64,000 nt of DNA from Actinomycetota bacterium. GTDB lineage: Bacteria; Actinomycetota; Thermoleophilia; RBG-16-64-13. This document shows positions 25,340 to 33,923 of the stretch, piece after piece. The notes under the pieces were generated by a model, which saw nothing but the letters and a program-made list of their open reading frames with translations, had not been told where the DNA came from and ran no database searches. Each line of letters begins with the position of its first letter. The first letter of the stretch is position 1. The stretch spans positions 1-64,000 of the forward strand of contig JAAYJE010000062.1 of assembly GCA_012523095.1 (NCBI GenBank), read 5' to 3'. Both the position numbers and the translations under genes were made by a program.

Positions 25340-26159
25340 ACGCCGCAGTCCCGAAGGCGCGTGGCAGGCCGTCCAGCTGGCGCGACACCAGGACCGCCCG
25401 CAGACGCTCGACTACATCACGCAGACGCTGCCGGACTTCCTTGAGTTGAGAGGCGATCGCCTGCACGGTGACGATAGAGCCGTCATCGGCGGCCTGGCCG
25501 GTCTGGGGAAGCGCCGCATCGTCCTCATCGGACACCAGAAGGGGCATACGCTGGCGGAACGGCAGGAGCACAGTTTCGGCATGGCCAGGCCCGAGGGATA
25601 CCGCAAGGCGATGAGGTTGGCCAAGCTGGGCGAGAAGTTCGGCCTCCCGGTAGTCACCTTGGTCGATACCTCAGGAGCCTATCCTGGTAAGGACGCCGAG
25701 GAAGGTGGCCAGGCGGGGGCCATCGCGCGCAGCATCGAACTCTTCGCCAACCTGGAAGTCCCCACCGTGACCGTCATCATCGGCGAAGGCGGGTCGGGTG
25801 GCGCCCTGGCCATGGCCGTCGCCGACAGGGTCCTGATGCTGGAGAACTCCATCTTCTCAGTCATCTCGCCCGAGGGTTGCGCCGCTCTGGTGTGGCGCGA
25901 TGCGGCGGAGGCCCCTCGAGCCGCGGCCGCGCTGCGTCTCGTGGCGGCCGACCTACTCGAGATCGGCCTGATTGACGCGGTGATCCCCGAACCTCCGGGC
26001 GGCGCCCATACCGATCACTTGGCGACGACGAGAAGAGTCATGCACGAAGTGCAGTTGACTCTGGGCGAATTGGAGCGGATCGAGCCTGCCGAGAGGCTCC
26101 GTCTGCGATACGAGAAGTACCTAAGAATGGGACGCTACGCGGTAACGAACTCAAAGTAG
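25332..26159 (+). CDS. accA: Acetyl-CoA carboxylase carboxyltransferase subunit alpha
   Basis: 275 residues, slightly short for AccA but complete: LARHQDRPQTLDYI, the ELRGDRLHGDDRAVIGGLAGL element, FGMARPEGYRKAMRLAKL, VDTSGAYPGKDAEEGGQAGAIARS and GEGGSGGALAMAVADRVLMLENSIFSVISPEGCAA. Last gene of the fab-acc operon. Its 3' end overlaps the convergent HNH gene by 25 bases. Confidence 0.95.
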   Translation: MAERRSPEGAWQAVQLARHQDRPQTLDYITQTLPDFLELRGDRLHGDDRAVIGGLAGLGKRRIVLIGHQKGHTLAERQEHSFGMARPEGYRKAMRLAKLGEKFGLPVVTLVDTSGAYPGKDAEEGGQAGAIARSIELFANLEVPTVTVIIGEGGSGGALAMAVADRVLMLENSIFSVISPEGCAALVWRDAAEAPRAAAALRLVAADLLEIGLIDAVIPEPPGGAHTDHLATTRRVMHEVQLTLGELERIEPAERLRLRYEKYLRMGRYAVTNSK

Positions 26160-26647
26160 GGACGCCAAGCGTCCGGTACGACGCGCTGCGAAGCAAGTAC
26201 GTAGTCACCGGGCGATGGAGGGCGAGGTCTCCGCGACATCGACATCCCCGCTTCCGCAGGCAGGCATGCTCCTTTGCGCACATTGCAGAGGGCGCATGAC
26301 GTGACCACGTTCTCCCAGCACGTCGTCCCCCCGCGGCTTCGAGGAACGATGTGGTCGACGGTGAGGTGTTGGGTGCTGCCACAGTACTGGCACCGATAAC
26401 CGTCCCTGGCGAGCACCGCCCGACGCGAAAGACGCCTGCTCTCAGCGCGTGGAAGCCTCACGTAGCTGTTCAGTCGGACGACCGAGGGTACAGGAATGCT
26501 GGTCCTCTCAGAGCGCAGTAGGCCTCCGTTGGTGTCCACCAACTCCGCCCTGCCCTTCAGCAGCAGCACGACGGCCCGACGTGTCGAGCAGATGTTCACC
26601 GGCTCGTAAGTAGAGTTCAGTACCAACACAGGACGCCGCACACGCAT
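26135..26647 (-). CDS. HNH endonuclease family protein
   Basis: 170 residues. The N-terminal VLVLNSTYEPVNICSTRRAVVLLLKGRAELV is the stereotyped start of a widespread bacterial HNH family (McrA-like/COG1403). The nuclease motif follows: CQYCGSTQHLTVDHIVPRSRGG with two Cys and DH, then N-V-V-T-SCALCNVRKG with the second CxxC. It binds metal and probably cuts nucleic acid; the biological role of this family is unclear. It stands alone, converging on accA, with its own start near rarA. Confidence 0.88.
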   Translation of the reverse strand: MRVRRPVLVLNSTYEPVNICSTRRAVVLLLKGRAELVDTNGGLLRSERTSIPVPSVVRLNSYVRLPRAESRRLSRRAVLARDGYRCQYCGSTQHLTVDHIVPRSRGGTTCWENVVTSCALCNVRKGACLPAEAGMSMSRRPRPPSPGDYVLASQRVVPDAWRPYFEFVTA

Positions 26648-26737
26648 CCCCCACCGGAGCTTCTGGTGACATTCTAGCCAAATGGGCCGTCGTCCGTCGG
26701 GACCGTCGATATTCGGCCGTACTGCTAGAATCCGGTT

Positions 26738-28087
26738 ATGGCGAACGACGACCTCTTCAGTGATGGTCTGCGGGCGGATCTCTCCCAGAACGCCCCTCTC
26801 GCCGCGCGTATGCGCCCGAGACGTCTAGAGGATGTAGTGGGCCAGGAGCATCTGCTTGGTGAGAGGGCCGCGCTCCGAGTGGCCATCGAAACCGGGACGG
26901 TCGGCTCTATGATCTTCTTCGGCCCTCCAGGTACCGGCAAGACCACGGTGGCTCGCCTCGTGGCGTCCGAGACGGGCTCTGTATACGAGGAGCTCTCGGC
27001 CGTCAGCTCGGGAGTGGCCGAGGTGCGGAAGGTCATTGAGCTCGCGCGACATCGTCGCGCTGAAGCCGGCCGCCGCACGGTGCTCTTCATCGACGAGATA
27101 CACCGTTTCTCGAAGGCGCAGCAGGACGCCCTCCTGCATGCCGTGGAGGATGGGATAGTGACTCTAGTCGGCGCCTCCACCGAGAACCCGTACTTCGAGG
27201 TGATCCCGGCACTCATCTCCCGCTGCGAGCTGTACGAGTTCCGTCCTCTGTCGCGAGACGACATCCGTCGGCTTCTGGACCGCGCTCTGCTCGGCGCGGA
27301 GCAGCAGTCGGCGCCGAGTGGCGGCAAGGTGGATGTCGAGAAGGAGACACTCGATCTGATCGCCGACGCAGGTCTAGGAGACGCCCGACGTGCGTTCACG
27401 ATCCTGGAACGTTCTCTTGTTCTAGCCTGGGCGAGGGGTCTTGCGCGGCTGGACGAGGCCACGATCCAGGAAGCGGCCCAGCGTAAGCTGGTGCTGTACG
27501 ACAAGGGAGCCGATGCCCACTACGATGTCATCTCGGCCTTCATCAAGAGTCTTCGCGGTTCCGATCCGGACGCCGCCCTCTACTATCTGGCCGTGATGTT
27601 GACGGGCGGTGAAGATCCGAAGTTCATCGCCCGCCGCATGGTCATCTTCGCTTCCGAGGACATCGGCAACGCCGACCCACGGGCTCTGGAGGTGGCTGTG
27701 GCCGTGTTCCGCGCAGTGGAGCTTGTGGGCCTGCCCGAGTGTCGTCTCAATCTTGCCCAGGGGGTGACGTATCTGAGCTGCGCCCCTAAATCCAACGCCT
27801 CCTATCTCGGCCTGCAGGAGGCCCTCAGTGAGATTGAAGAGCACGGAGCTCTGGCGCCACCGGTCTTTCTCCGCAGCACGGGGTATTCCGGGGCGAAGGT
27901 GCTCGGGCACGGGGTCGGATACGAATACCCGCACGACAGTGGAGGCTACATATCCCAGCGCCACCTGCCCGAGAGTCTTTGGCGTCGTGAGTTCTACCGA
28001 CCGACTGGGGAAGGTGAGGAGGCACGGGCCCGCGAATTCCTTGAAGAGATGAGGAAGCTGCGTCGACAGGATCAGGATCCTCGGTAG
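26738..28087 (+). CDS. rarA: Replication-associated recombination protein A (RarA/MgsA-type AAA+ ATPase)
   Basis: 449 residues. The N-terminal AARMRPRRLEDVVGQEHLLG is diagnostic for RarA. The Walker A is FFGPPGTGKTTVARL, the Walker B VLFIDEIHRFSKAQQD and sensor 1 ASTENPYFEV. The C-terminal tetramerisation domain (SAFIKSLRGSDPDAALYYLAVML; ARRMVIFASEDIGNADPRAL) is complete. It acts at stalled replication forks. Start at ATG 26738. A short intergenic region separates it from the HNH gene. Confidence 0.95.
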   Translation: MANDDLFSDGLRADLSQNAPLAARMRPRRLEDVVGQEHLLGERAALRVAIETGTVGSMIFFGPPGTGKTTVARLVASETGSVYEELSAVSSGVAEVRKVIELARHRRAEAGRRTVLFIDEIHRFSKAQQDALLHAVEDGIVTLVGASTENPYFEVIPALISRCELYEFRPLSRDDIRRLLDRALLGAEQQSAPSGGKVDVEKETLDLIADAGLGDARRAFTILERSLVLAWARGLARLDEATIQEAAQRKLVLYDKGADAHYDVISAFIKSLRGSDPDAALYYLAVMLTGGEDPKFIARRMVIFASEDIGNADPRALEVAVAVFRAVELVGLPECRLNLAQGVTYLSCAPKSNASYLGLQEALSEIEEHGALAPPVFLRSTGYSGAKVLGHGVGYEYPHDSGGYISQRHLPESLWRREFYRPTGEGEEARAREFLEEMRKLRRQDQDPR

Positions 28088-28266
28088 GCTGGGGGTGCGT
28101 CAAGGTTACACGCTGGGAGCCGATATAAGAGAGGTATGGGGCTACCCCCGGGGCCTTTGAGCGCGTCCGGAGGTCTCACGAACGGCGATAAGGGTAGAAT
28201 GGGTTTGTTCAACTCTGTTCAACCCAGATCAGCCCAGACAGAAAGGTTCCACGGAGGGGGATCACG
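28088..28266 (+). promoter_or_regulatory. Intergenic region before the acidic repeat protein
   Basis: These 179 bases contain no gene I can support. A TAGAAT hexamer at 28195-28200 could be a -10 box but has no good -35. Just downstream is a direct repeat of GTTCAAC (GTTCAACTCTGTTCAAC) that might be an operator. GGAGGGGG gives the next gene a strong ribosome binding site. Confidence 0.3.
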
Positions 28267-29778
28267 ATGGATAGCAGGGACAGATTTCTTCTCGGGGGCG
28301 TGTTGGGGGTGGCCCTGGGATACCTCCTCTCCCAGAAGAGCGTCCGGAAGGCCCTGAGGGATCTGCGGTCGCCGTTGGTGCAGGAGGTCCCATCTGCTCC
28401 CTCCGGGTCCTCGCCTGCGCCGCCGGTGGCCGTGGTTGCAGAGACCTCGGCAGTGGAGGCGCCTGTCGCTGACCCCCCCGGTATGCCGGCGTGGGAGCCG
28501 GTGCCTAGATCGACTTCCGCCTACTCTCCGGTCGAGACGCCTATCGTCGAGCCTCCTGAGGCCGAGATAATCGTGACCGACGAATTCCTCGAAGAACCAT
28601 TACCCGACACGGGATGGGAGCCACCCGTCGACTTGGCCGTCGAAGAAGATACGCTCGAGCAGGTGTTGCCTGTCGTCCCCGACGAGTTCGAGCCCTACCA
28701 GGCCGCCGAGGTGGAGCGTCCACCGATCGAACACAGAGAAGGACCCCCTCCGGTCGCGTGGTCTGAGTCGGAGACCCCCTCCTTTGACGCGGGTTTCGTA
28801 GAGAGCCCCGTAGACAAATCTCCGCCGGCCGGACTTCCGGTCGTAGAAACCCCTGCTCCACTCGAATCGTTCTTCGAGACCCCCATTCCCGAGGCTCTGG
28901 TCGGGGAGGCGCAGGAGGCAGGGACGTCCGTCGATGAGGTCCGGGACGTCGAGACACTGGACGCCGAAGTACCGGTGGTCGAATCGCTAGAGGCCGCATC
29001 GCTAGAGGCCGCATCACTGGAGGTCGAATCACTGGAGGTCGAATCACTGGAGGTCGAATCCTCGGTGGCGGAAGTGCTGGAGACCGAGTCACCACGAGTC
29101 GAGGTCTTCTACGAACCCCCCATCGTCGACGTCCCGGTGGTCGAATTGCCCGTTTCCGAACCAGAGGGGGTCGAGGTTCAGGAGTCGGGGGCTCAAAGAC
29201 CAGAGACCCCGGTCATCGGGGCCGAAGAGGCCGAAGAGGATTTGTCTGCTGAGCCGACCCTGGAAGCGGAGCCTGCCGTGGTCGCCGAAGCCACGCCGGA
29301 AGCTGAAGCCACTCCGGAAGCTGAGAGGGCACCGGTGGACGACCTGAAAGCGCGTATCGAAGAGACTCGTCGTCGCATACGCCAGGAACTCGAGCAGCCG
29401 TTTGTTGCGACCAGTCAGAGCGAACCCGTCGAGGAAGATTGGACCGTCGCCCCCATAATGCCGATGGTGGATCAAGAAGCTGTGATCGGCGAGCCGGCTT
29501 TGGCTGAGGTGGCCGAATCGCCTATCCCTGCCGGCGAGGGCGATATCGACGCCGAGATGGGCGTGGAAGAGCCGGTCGACTACGATTCCATGAAGAGCCG
29601 CATAGAGATGACCCGGAGCCGGCTGAAGGCGAAGGCTTTCGACGCCATGATGACCGGCGAATCGGCGCTTCTGGGGCGCGACGCCGAGGATGCCGACAGA
29701 AGGCCGAAGATAGTCCCGGCCGTCGACAACGAGGTCAACGAGAGCATCGAGAGTAGCCTGCGCGAGCAGGAAGACTAG
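28267..29778 (+). CDS. Acidic, Pro/Glu/Val-rich membrane-anchored protein with tandem repeats, unknown function
   Basis: 503 residues. A single N-terminal hydrophobic segment (FLLGGVLGVALGYLLSQ) resembles YtxH-type anchors and is followed by a basic patch. The middle 350 residues are strongly acidic and low-complexity, with tandem five-residue repeats SLEAA/SLEVE. Two similar C-terminal helical motifs stand out: DDLKARIEETRRRIRQELE near residue 360 and DSMKSRIEMTRSRLKAKAFD near 440. These may be binding elements. I do not recognise a family. Its 3' end overlaps the convergent HD-domain gene by four bases. Codon usage looks like its neighbours. Confidence 0.7.
   Translation: MDSRDRFLLGGVLGVALGYLLSQKSVRKALRDLRSPLVQEVPSAPSGSSPAPPVAVVAETSAVEAPVADPPGMPAWEPVPRSTSAYSPVETPIVEPPEAEIIVTDEFLEEPLPDTGWEPPVDLAVEEDTLEQVLPVVPDEFEPYQAAEVERPPIEHREGPPPVAWSESETPSFDAGFVESPVDKSPPAGLPVVETPAPLESFFETPIPEALVGEAQEAGTSVDEVRDVETLDAEVPVVESLEAASLEAASLEVESLEVESLEVESSVAEVLETESPRVEVFYEPPIVDVPVVELPVSEPEGVEVQESGAQRPETPVIGAEEAEEDLSAEPTLEAEPAVVAEATPEAEATPEAERAPVDDLKARIEETRRRIRQELEQPFVATSQSEPVEEDWTVAPIMPMVDQEAVIGEPALAEVAESPIPAGEGDIDAEMGVEEPVDYDSMKSRIEMTRSRLKAKAFDAMMTGESALLGRDAEDADRRPKIVPAVDNEVNESIESSLREQED
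28984..29058 (+). repeat. 15-bp coding tandem repeat
   Basis: Two copies of TCGCTAGAGGCCGCA are followed by three copies of TCACTGGAGGTCGAA, in frame, encoding SLEAA and SLEVE units. Identity within each subtype is exact, which points to recent slippage or expansion. Confidence 0.9.
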
Positions 29779-30839
29779 CCGCGGCCCGCAGCAGGGTCGT
29801 CCTCCGCAGGGGGTAGGAAGTCGTCCTCCTGATGTGCTGCGCGGGGCACGTGAAGCGGCCGCCGGAACAGATTGCGTAGATCTGTCCACCGTGCATCCCG
29901 CGACCCCTCGACTATCTCCAGGAACCCCTTGACTTTTGCATCGAGGTTATCGACGTGATGCAGGATAAGGGCCTCGATCGTCTTCGGGCGCTTGGGCGAT
30001 CCCCACTCCAATTCGCCGTGATGGCTCACGATACAGTGGAGCAGCAGCTGTAGCTTGCTTTCGGGGAATGAGGGCAGCGTTCTTGCCTTCTCCGAGATCA
30101 GCGTGACCCCTTGGATCACGTGGCCGAGAAACCGACCGGCGTCGGTGAAGTCTATGGTCGTCTCGAAGGCGAGCTCCTTCGTCTTACCGATATCGTGCAG
30201 AAGGGCGGCGGTGAGAAGAAGACCTCTGTCCACACGACCGTACTGCTGGGCGACGAAATCGCACATCTCGGCTACGGCCACCGTGTGCTCGATCAGACCT
30301 CCCAGATACGCGTGATGGTAGACCTTGGCGGCCGGCGCAGTTGTGAAAGCTTCGTAGAGGGCGCCATCTGCGAAGATGGCCCTGAGGAGCGCAGCGTAGT
30401 CGTCGTCGGAGACTGAGTCGATGTGAAACTGAAGGAAGCCTTTCAGCTCCTCGACATCACGGTAGGTGGTGGGCAGGAAGTCACGAGCTTGAGCGGCGCC
30501 GGGCGGCGCCACGGCGATCTCCGACGCCTCCATCTGTGGCCTGCCGAGATATTCAGTGACCCGGGCACACACGGCCGCCGGTTCGCCGACCTGGAGAGCG
30601 GCGGGCATGAGGTCCGTCTCCCACACGGTGCAGTCTACGGTGCCGGTGCGATCGCTCAGCTTCAGCTTGAAGAACGGTTTGCCCGCCTTTGTGGTGCGGG
30701 TCTCTTTGGCGGTGAGCAGATAGATACCGTTGATAGTCGTCCCCGGCTTCAGGTCTGCCACCGTGACATGTGAGGGGGGCGCGATCGAAGCGGCGCCGGT
30801 CTTGAATGTCGCCCCCAGGTCCAGTTGTTTGTCGTTCAA
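29775..30839 (-). CDS. OB-fold plus HD-domain 3'-5' exoribonuclease, YhaM-like
   Basis: 354 residues from a TTG at 30839 preceded by GGGGA. An N-terminal OB/tRNA-anticodon-like domain (PFFKLKLSDRTGTVDCTVWE) precedes an HD phosphohydrolase domain: HHAYLGGLIEHTVAVAEM, LLTAALLHDIGKTKEL, VSHHGELEWGSPKRPKTIEALILHHVDNLDAKV. This two-domain order is that of YhaM (CBF1), a 3'-5' exoribonuclease of Gram-positive bacteria. The acidic Pro-rich tail of about 20 residues is extra. It converges on the repeat protein and is followed upstream by an unrelated operon. Confidence 0.88.
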   Translation of the reverse strand: MNDKQLDLGATFKTGAASIAPPSHVTVADLKPGTTINGIYLLTAKETRTTKAGKPFFKLKLSDRTGTVDCTVWETDLMPAALQVGEPAAVCARVTEYLGRPQMEASEIAVAPPGAAQARDFLPTTYRDVEELKGFLQFHIDSVSDDDYAALLRAIFADGALYEAFTTAPAAKVYHHAYLGGLIEHTVAVAEMCDFVAQQYGRVDRGLLLTAALLHDIGKTKELAFETTIDFTDAGRFLGHVIQGVTLISEKARTLPSFPESKLQLLLHCIVSHHGELEWGSPKRPKTIEALILHHVDNLDAKVKGFLEIVEGSRDARWTDLRNLFRRPLHVPRAAHQEDDFLPPAEDDPAAGRG

Positions 30840-30916
30840 TGCATCCCCATATCAAGTCGTTTCGCTAGGTAGATTGTACCGAAGCCGGAGGACGATCCGA
30901 CCCTCTTCATCGTTCG

Positions 30917-32587
30917 TCAATGTGGCAGGAATGGGATACGGGCGGTTCCTCGGCCCTTGTGTTTGTAGAAGAAGATGGCGGGTATCACGGCCACCGCGAT
31001 GATGACAGCAGCGATGAGGAAGAACTCGCCGAAGACGGAGTGGGCGGCCTGTTTGGTCGCCAGGGCGGCGGCGTCCTTCACGGCCTGCCACTCAGCATCG
31101 GTGAGGTCCGGGGGGCGGACGATGGGGGTGGATATGTCGGCCGCGAGCACGTTGAAGCGGCGCACGCCCCAAGAGCTGAGCGTCGAGAGGCCCACGACCA
31201 TACCAACCATCCTCGACACGGTCACCAGGGCAGAGCTCGTGGTCATCCACTTGGGCCCGACCGAGGAGATCACGCCGGCCCCGATGGGGCCTATGACCAG
31301 TCCGAACCCCAGCCCGCTGACCATGAGATCACGAGTGAGCTGCATCTGAGTGGGTTCGAGCGGCCACCTGCTGACGAGCAGGTAGCCGCCCGCAGCGACG
31401 AGGAAGCCCAGCACAGCGGTGACTCGATATCCCACGAAGTCCGCCAACCAGCCTCCGAGCACGGCCCCGACCGGGATCATGAGCGTGAGGCGGATGAGAA
31501 GAAGACCGCCTTCGATCTCGGTCATGCCGAACAGCGTATAGGCGTACAGAGGGATCTCCACCATGCCGATGATGAGGGCGGCTCCAACGAGCATGTGTGC
31601 GATGTTGGCCGCGGCGAAGGCCGGGCGCTTGAAGAAGTCCAAGCGGATCAAGGGCTGTTCGTGCCTGCGTTCGTAGAGTACAAAGGCTATGAAGGCCACT
31701 CCACTCACCACCAACCAAGGCCACTTGACGACAGTCGCGCTCCCGGCCGCCGACGCGTCGACGGTCTGAGTACCCGTCCCCAATCCGATGGTCACTCCGG
31801 CGAGTGCCAGGGCCATCAGGCAGGCGCCGAGATAGTCGACCCTGCCCCGCTGCCACCACCGGGCTCTGCCGCCGCCGAGAGAGGGCGGCGCGTCGTCGTC
31901 TACGAGATCACCCTCAGTCACCAGGCCGGGTTGGGCGGCGTAGCTGAGTCCGGGCCGCAGAAGACGCCAGCAGATGGGCATGAGCATGACGCAGAGCGGG
32001 ATGTTGACCAAGAATATGAGGCGCCAACTCCAGAGCGACGCCAACCCGGCGCCGTACATGGGGCCGAGAACTCCGCCCGCCTCCGCCGCTCCGCCGATGA
32101 TGCCCAGAACGAGAGCACGCCTTCGAAGAGGAAACATATCGGCGGCGGCGGCCATAGCGATGGGTACGAGCGCTCCTCCCCCCGCCGCTTGGACCACTCG
32201 GGCGGCCACGAACAGGCCGAGGTCATCCAGGAAAACGCACAAAGCGCTCCCCAACATGAAGAGAGTCAGCGCCACCATGGCCATGGGGCGCCGGCCTCTG
32301 ACATCAGCCAGTCGTCCGAACAGTGGCATGGCGATGGTGTAGCCCAGCAGATAGCCGGTGATGATCCAGCCCACGTCGGTGAGGTGGGCGACATCGATGT
32401 ATAGCGAGTCCATGATCGACGGCATGACCGTGAGGACCATGGTCTGGTCGAGCGCGGCTATGAAGACCGCCACGCACAACGTGACCATCGCCAGGATGGC
32501 CCGCCGGGAGACTTTGGGTTCGGCGGCCTCGACGCCGGCCGCCTGCTTCTTCACGGCCTCGGTGTCGGCCGGCCGCTCAAGGTCCAC
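30917..32587 (-). CDS. DHA2-type MFS exporter, probable partner of the LprG-like lipoprotein
   Basis: 556 residues with about 14 hydrophobic helices, the EmrB/QacA (DHA2) layout. MFS motif A is visible in PLFGRLADVRGRRPM. A soluble loop of about 45 residues (SYAAQPGLVTEGDLVDDDAPPSLGGGRAR) lies between helices 6 and 7. The GTG start shares one base with the stop of the upstream LppX/LprAFG lipoprotein. In Mycobacterium the LprG lipoprotein and the P55 MFS protein form an equivalent two-gene operon that moves triacylglycerides and lipoglycans to the outer envelope. A drug-efflux role is the alternative. Confidence 0.85.
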   Translation of the reverse strand: MDLERPADTEAVKKQAAGVEAAEPKVSRRAILAMVTLCVAVFIAALDQTMVLTVMPSIMDSLYIDVAHLTDVGWIITGYLLGYTIAMPLFGRLADVRGRRPMAMVALTLFMLGSALCVFLDDLGLFVAARVVQAAGGGALVPIAMAAAADMFPLRRRALVLGIIGGAAEAGGVLGPMYGAGLASLWSWRLIFLVNIPLCVMLMPICWRLLRPGLSYAAQPGLVTEGDLVDDDAPPSLGGGRARWWQRGRVDYLGACLMALALAGVTIGLGTGTQTVDASAAGSATVVKWPWLVVSGVAFIAFVLYERRHEQPLIRLDFFKRPAFAAANIAHMLVGAALIIGMVEIPLYAYTLFGMTEIEGGLLLIRLTLMIPVGAVLGGWLADFVGYRVTAVLGFLVAAGGYLLVSRWPLEPTQMQLTRDLMVSGLGFGLVIGPIGAGVISSVGPKWMTTSSALVTVSRMVGMVVGLSTLSSWGVRRFNVLAADISTPIVRPPDLTDAEWQAVKDAAALATKQAAHSVFGEFFLIAAVIIAVAVIPAIFFYKHKGRGTARIPFLPH

Positions 32588-33309
32588 TATTGCGGCGCCT
32601 CGATGTTCACGTGGGTGTCGAGGTTGGAGAGAACAATGCTGCGCCAGATGTCCTTGTGCTCGTTGGGAGTGGCCGAGCCCGCGATCTTGACCTCGTAGAC
32701 CAGGCTGTTCTCCACTCCGATCCAGAGATCGGTGGGAAACGTGTTGGTCGTGTTGACGGCCCCCGCTATGGCCTCTACCTCCTCAGCGGCGATCTTGCCC
32801 GTGATGTGGTAGGTGTCCACCCCCGCCTTTCTTTGCGTTCCCTTATAGGAAGCGTCGGTGATGTGGTCGAGTATCCGGATGGTCCCGGCGCTTAGATTCA
32901 GGCTGCCCACCGGACTGTCTGCGGCGGCGATCTCCTGCCATTTCTGATTCACCGGATCCTGGATGTAGTGTACATCGCCCAGAGCCACGAACCCGAGCGA
33001 GACGGGAAGATTGCCGTAGTTGGCATCTACAGTGGCCTTCATTTCGCCCTCGGCGTTCACATCGCCGATGATGCGTTTGATGAAAAGGCCCCCTCCCGGC
33101 TTGACTCCTTCAGGAAGATGTACCTCGTACTCGAAGTGGAAGCCTTTGATGGTCTTCATCTTCGCAGAAGAAGCCGCGAGGACCTCCTTGGGGTCGGCGT
33201 TCTCCCCTTCCCCGCCGCAGCCGGTCAGAAAAGAGAGAGCCGCCAGCACAGAAAGGACGGCGATAAACGTCGTGGAGAGGATCGAGGTGCGGGGATGGTG
33301 GGTAGTCAT
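32587..33309 (-). CDS. LppX/LprAFG-family lipoprotein (LprG-like)
   Basis: 240 residues from the ATG at 33309; the track start at 33549 is too long. The signal peptide ILSTTFIAVLSVLAALSFLTGC ends in a good lipobox. The mature part has the LppX_LprAFG pattern: repeated beta strands alternating with FEYEVHLPEGV, DVNAEGEMKATVD and LWIGVENSLVYEVKIAG. This family forms a half-barrel that holds acyl chains. The gene overlaps the MFS exporter by one base, matching the mycobacterial lprG-p55 arrangement. A hydrophobic lipid cargo is inferred from family knowledge only. Confidence 0.82.
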   Translation of the reverse strand: MTTHHPRTSILSTTFIAVLSVLAALSFLTGCGGEGENADPKEVLAASSAKMKTIKGFHFEYEVHLPEGVKPGGGLFIKRIIGDVNAEGEMKATVDANYGNLPVSLGFVALGDVHYIQDPVNQKWQEIAAADSPVGSLNLSAGTIRILDHITDASYKGTQRKAGVDTYHITGKIAAEEVEAIAGAVNTTNTFPTDLWIGVENSLVYEVKIAGSATPNEHKDIWRSIVLSNLDTHVNIEAPQ

Positions 33310-33390
33310 AAGCCCATTATGAATCCTTTGCATGATGCACACAAGCGAGCCTATCGGGTCCGCCGGGCCGCCACAAAACGGCCGGGAGCT

Positions 33391-33399
33391 TGGTACAAT
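33391..33399 (+). promoter_or_regulatory. Extended -10 element
   Basis: TGG followed by TACAAT, with no evident -35. It lies in the gap between the divergent LprG-like gene and the gene at 33442. A start of transcription near 33406 would fall on a GTG, or leave a short leader before 33442. Confidence 0.4.
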
Positions 33400-33441
33400 G
33401 TGGATGTGAAAGTCTCGTCGAGCGCGCCATGGGGAATGCCA

Positions 33442-33915
33442 ATGACGCCAGAAAACCGGCACGCCCATCCGAACTACGCTTCGGGTGAAGATTATATCCT
33501 TGAGTTCCGCAGCTTCCGCTATGGGTTCAACAGTGTTGATTTTTCCCAACGCGTTGAGATGGCGGCGGCGGAACTAGGCCTCGTCGAGGCGGGCATGCTC
33601 CGCCAAGACGAGTGCGCCGACCTGGTACAGCTGGTGGCGAGCGGCAGTATCGAGTTCCCGGTCAGCGCTCTTGGCGAGTATCTGCTCCAGCGGGGCGAAG
33701 AGGTGCTCACACTACATGGGGAGTGCCTGGTGTATTGGCTTCGGGAGTTGGTGTTCCGCAGCGCTTGGCTCGACCTCAGGCTGATGGAGGGACAGTTGGA
33801 GGTCGCTTTCGACGAAGAGACCGGCAGTTTCGCGTACTTTCCCGCGGGTCACCGTTCCCGACGGATCGGGCCTCCTCCCCATCCTTCCTGGCGCGAGGTG
33901 GCGTACACCCGCTGA
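33442..33915 (+). CDS. Conserved-looking hypothetical protein
   Basis: The track ORF from 32968 runs antisense through the lipoprotein gene, but the real gene starts late. The ATG at 33442 has GGGGA six bases upstream and gives 157 residues. GTG 33406 (leaderless) and ATG 33436 are alternatives. The sequence is alternating helical and strand-like (DYILEFRSFRYGFNSVDFSQRVEMA at the start; SWREVAYTR at the end) with no signal peptide or membrane segment. I do not recognise a family. It is 8 bases before the next small gene and seems to form an operon with it and dedA. Confidence 0.6.
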   Translation: MTPENRHAHPNYASGEDYILEFRSFRYGFNSVDFSQRVEMAAAELGLVEAGMLRQDECADLVQLVASGSIEFPVSALGEYLLQRGEEVLTLHGECLVYWLRELVFRSAWLDLRLMEGQLEVAFDEETGSFAYFPAGHRSRRIGPPPHPSWREVAYTR

Positions 33916-33923
33916 GCGGTCCC

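Noticed and set aside
30920-32404. 494-codon plus-strand ORF antisense to the MFS gene
   Set aside because: Strongly skewed His/Glu/Asp/Gln mirror composition typical of an antisense frame to a membrane protein; no ribosome site or domain.
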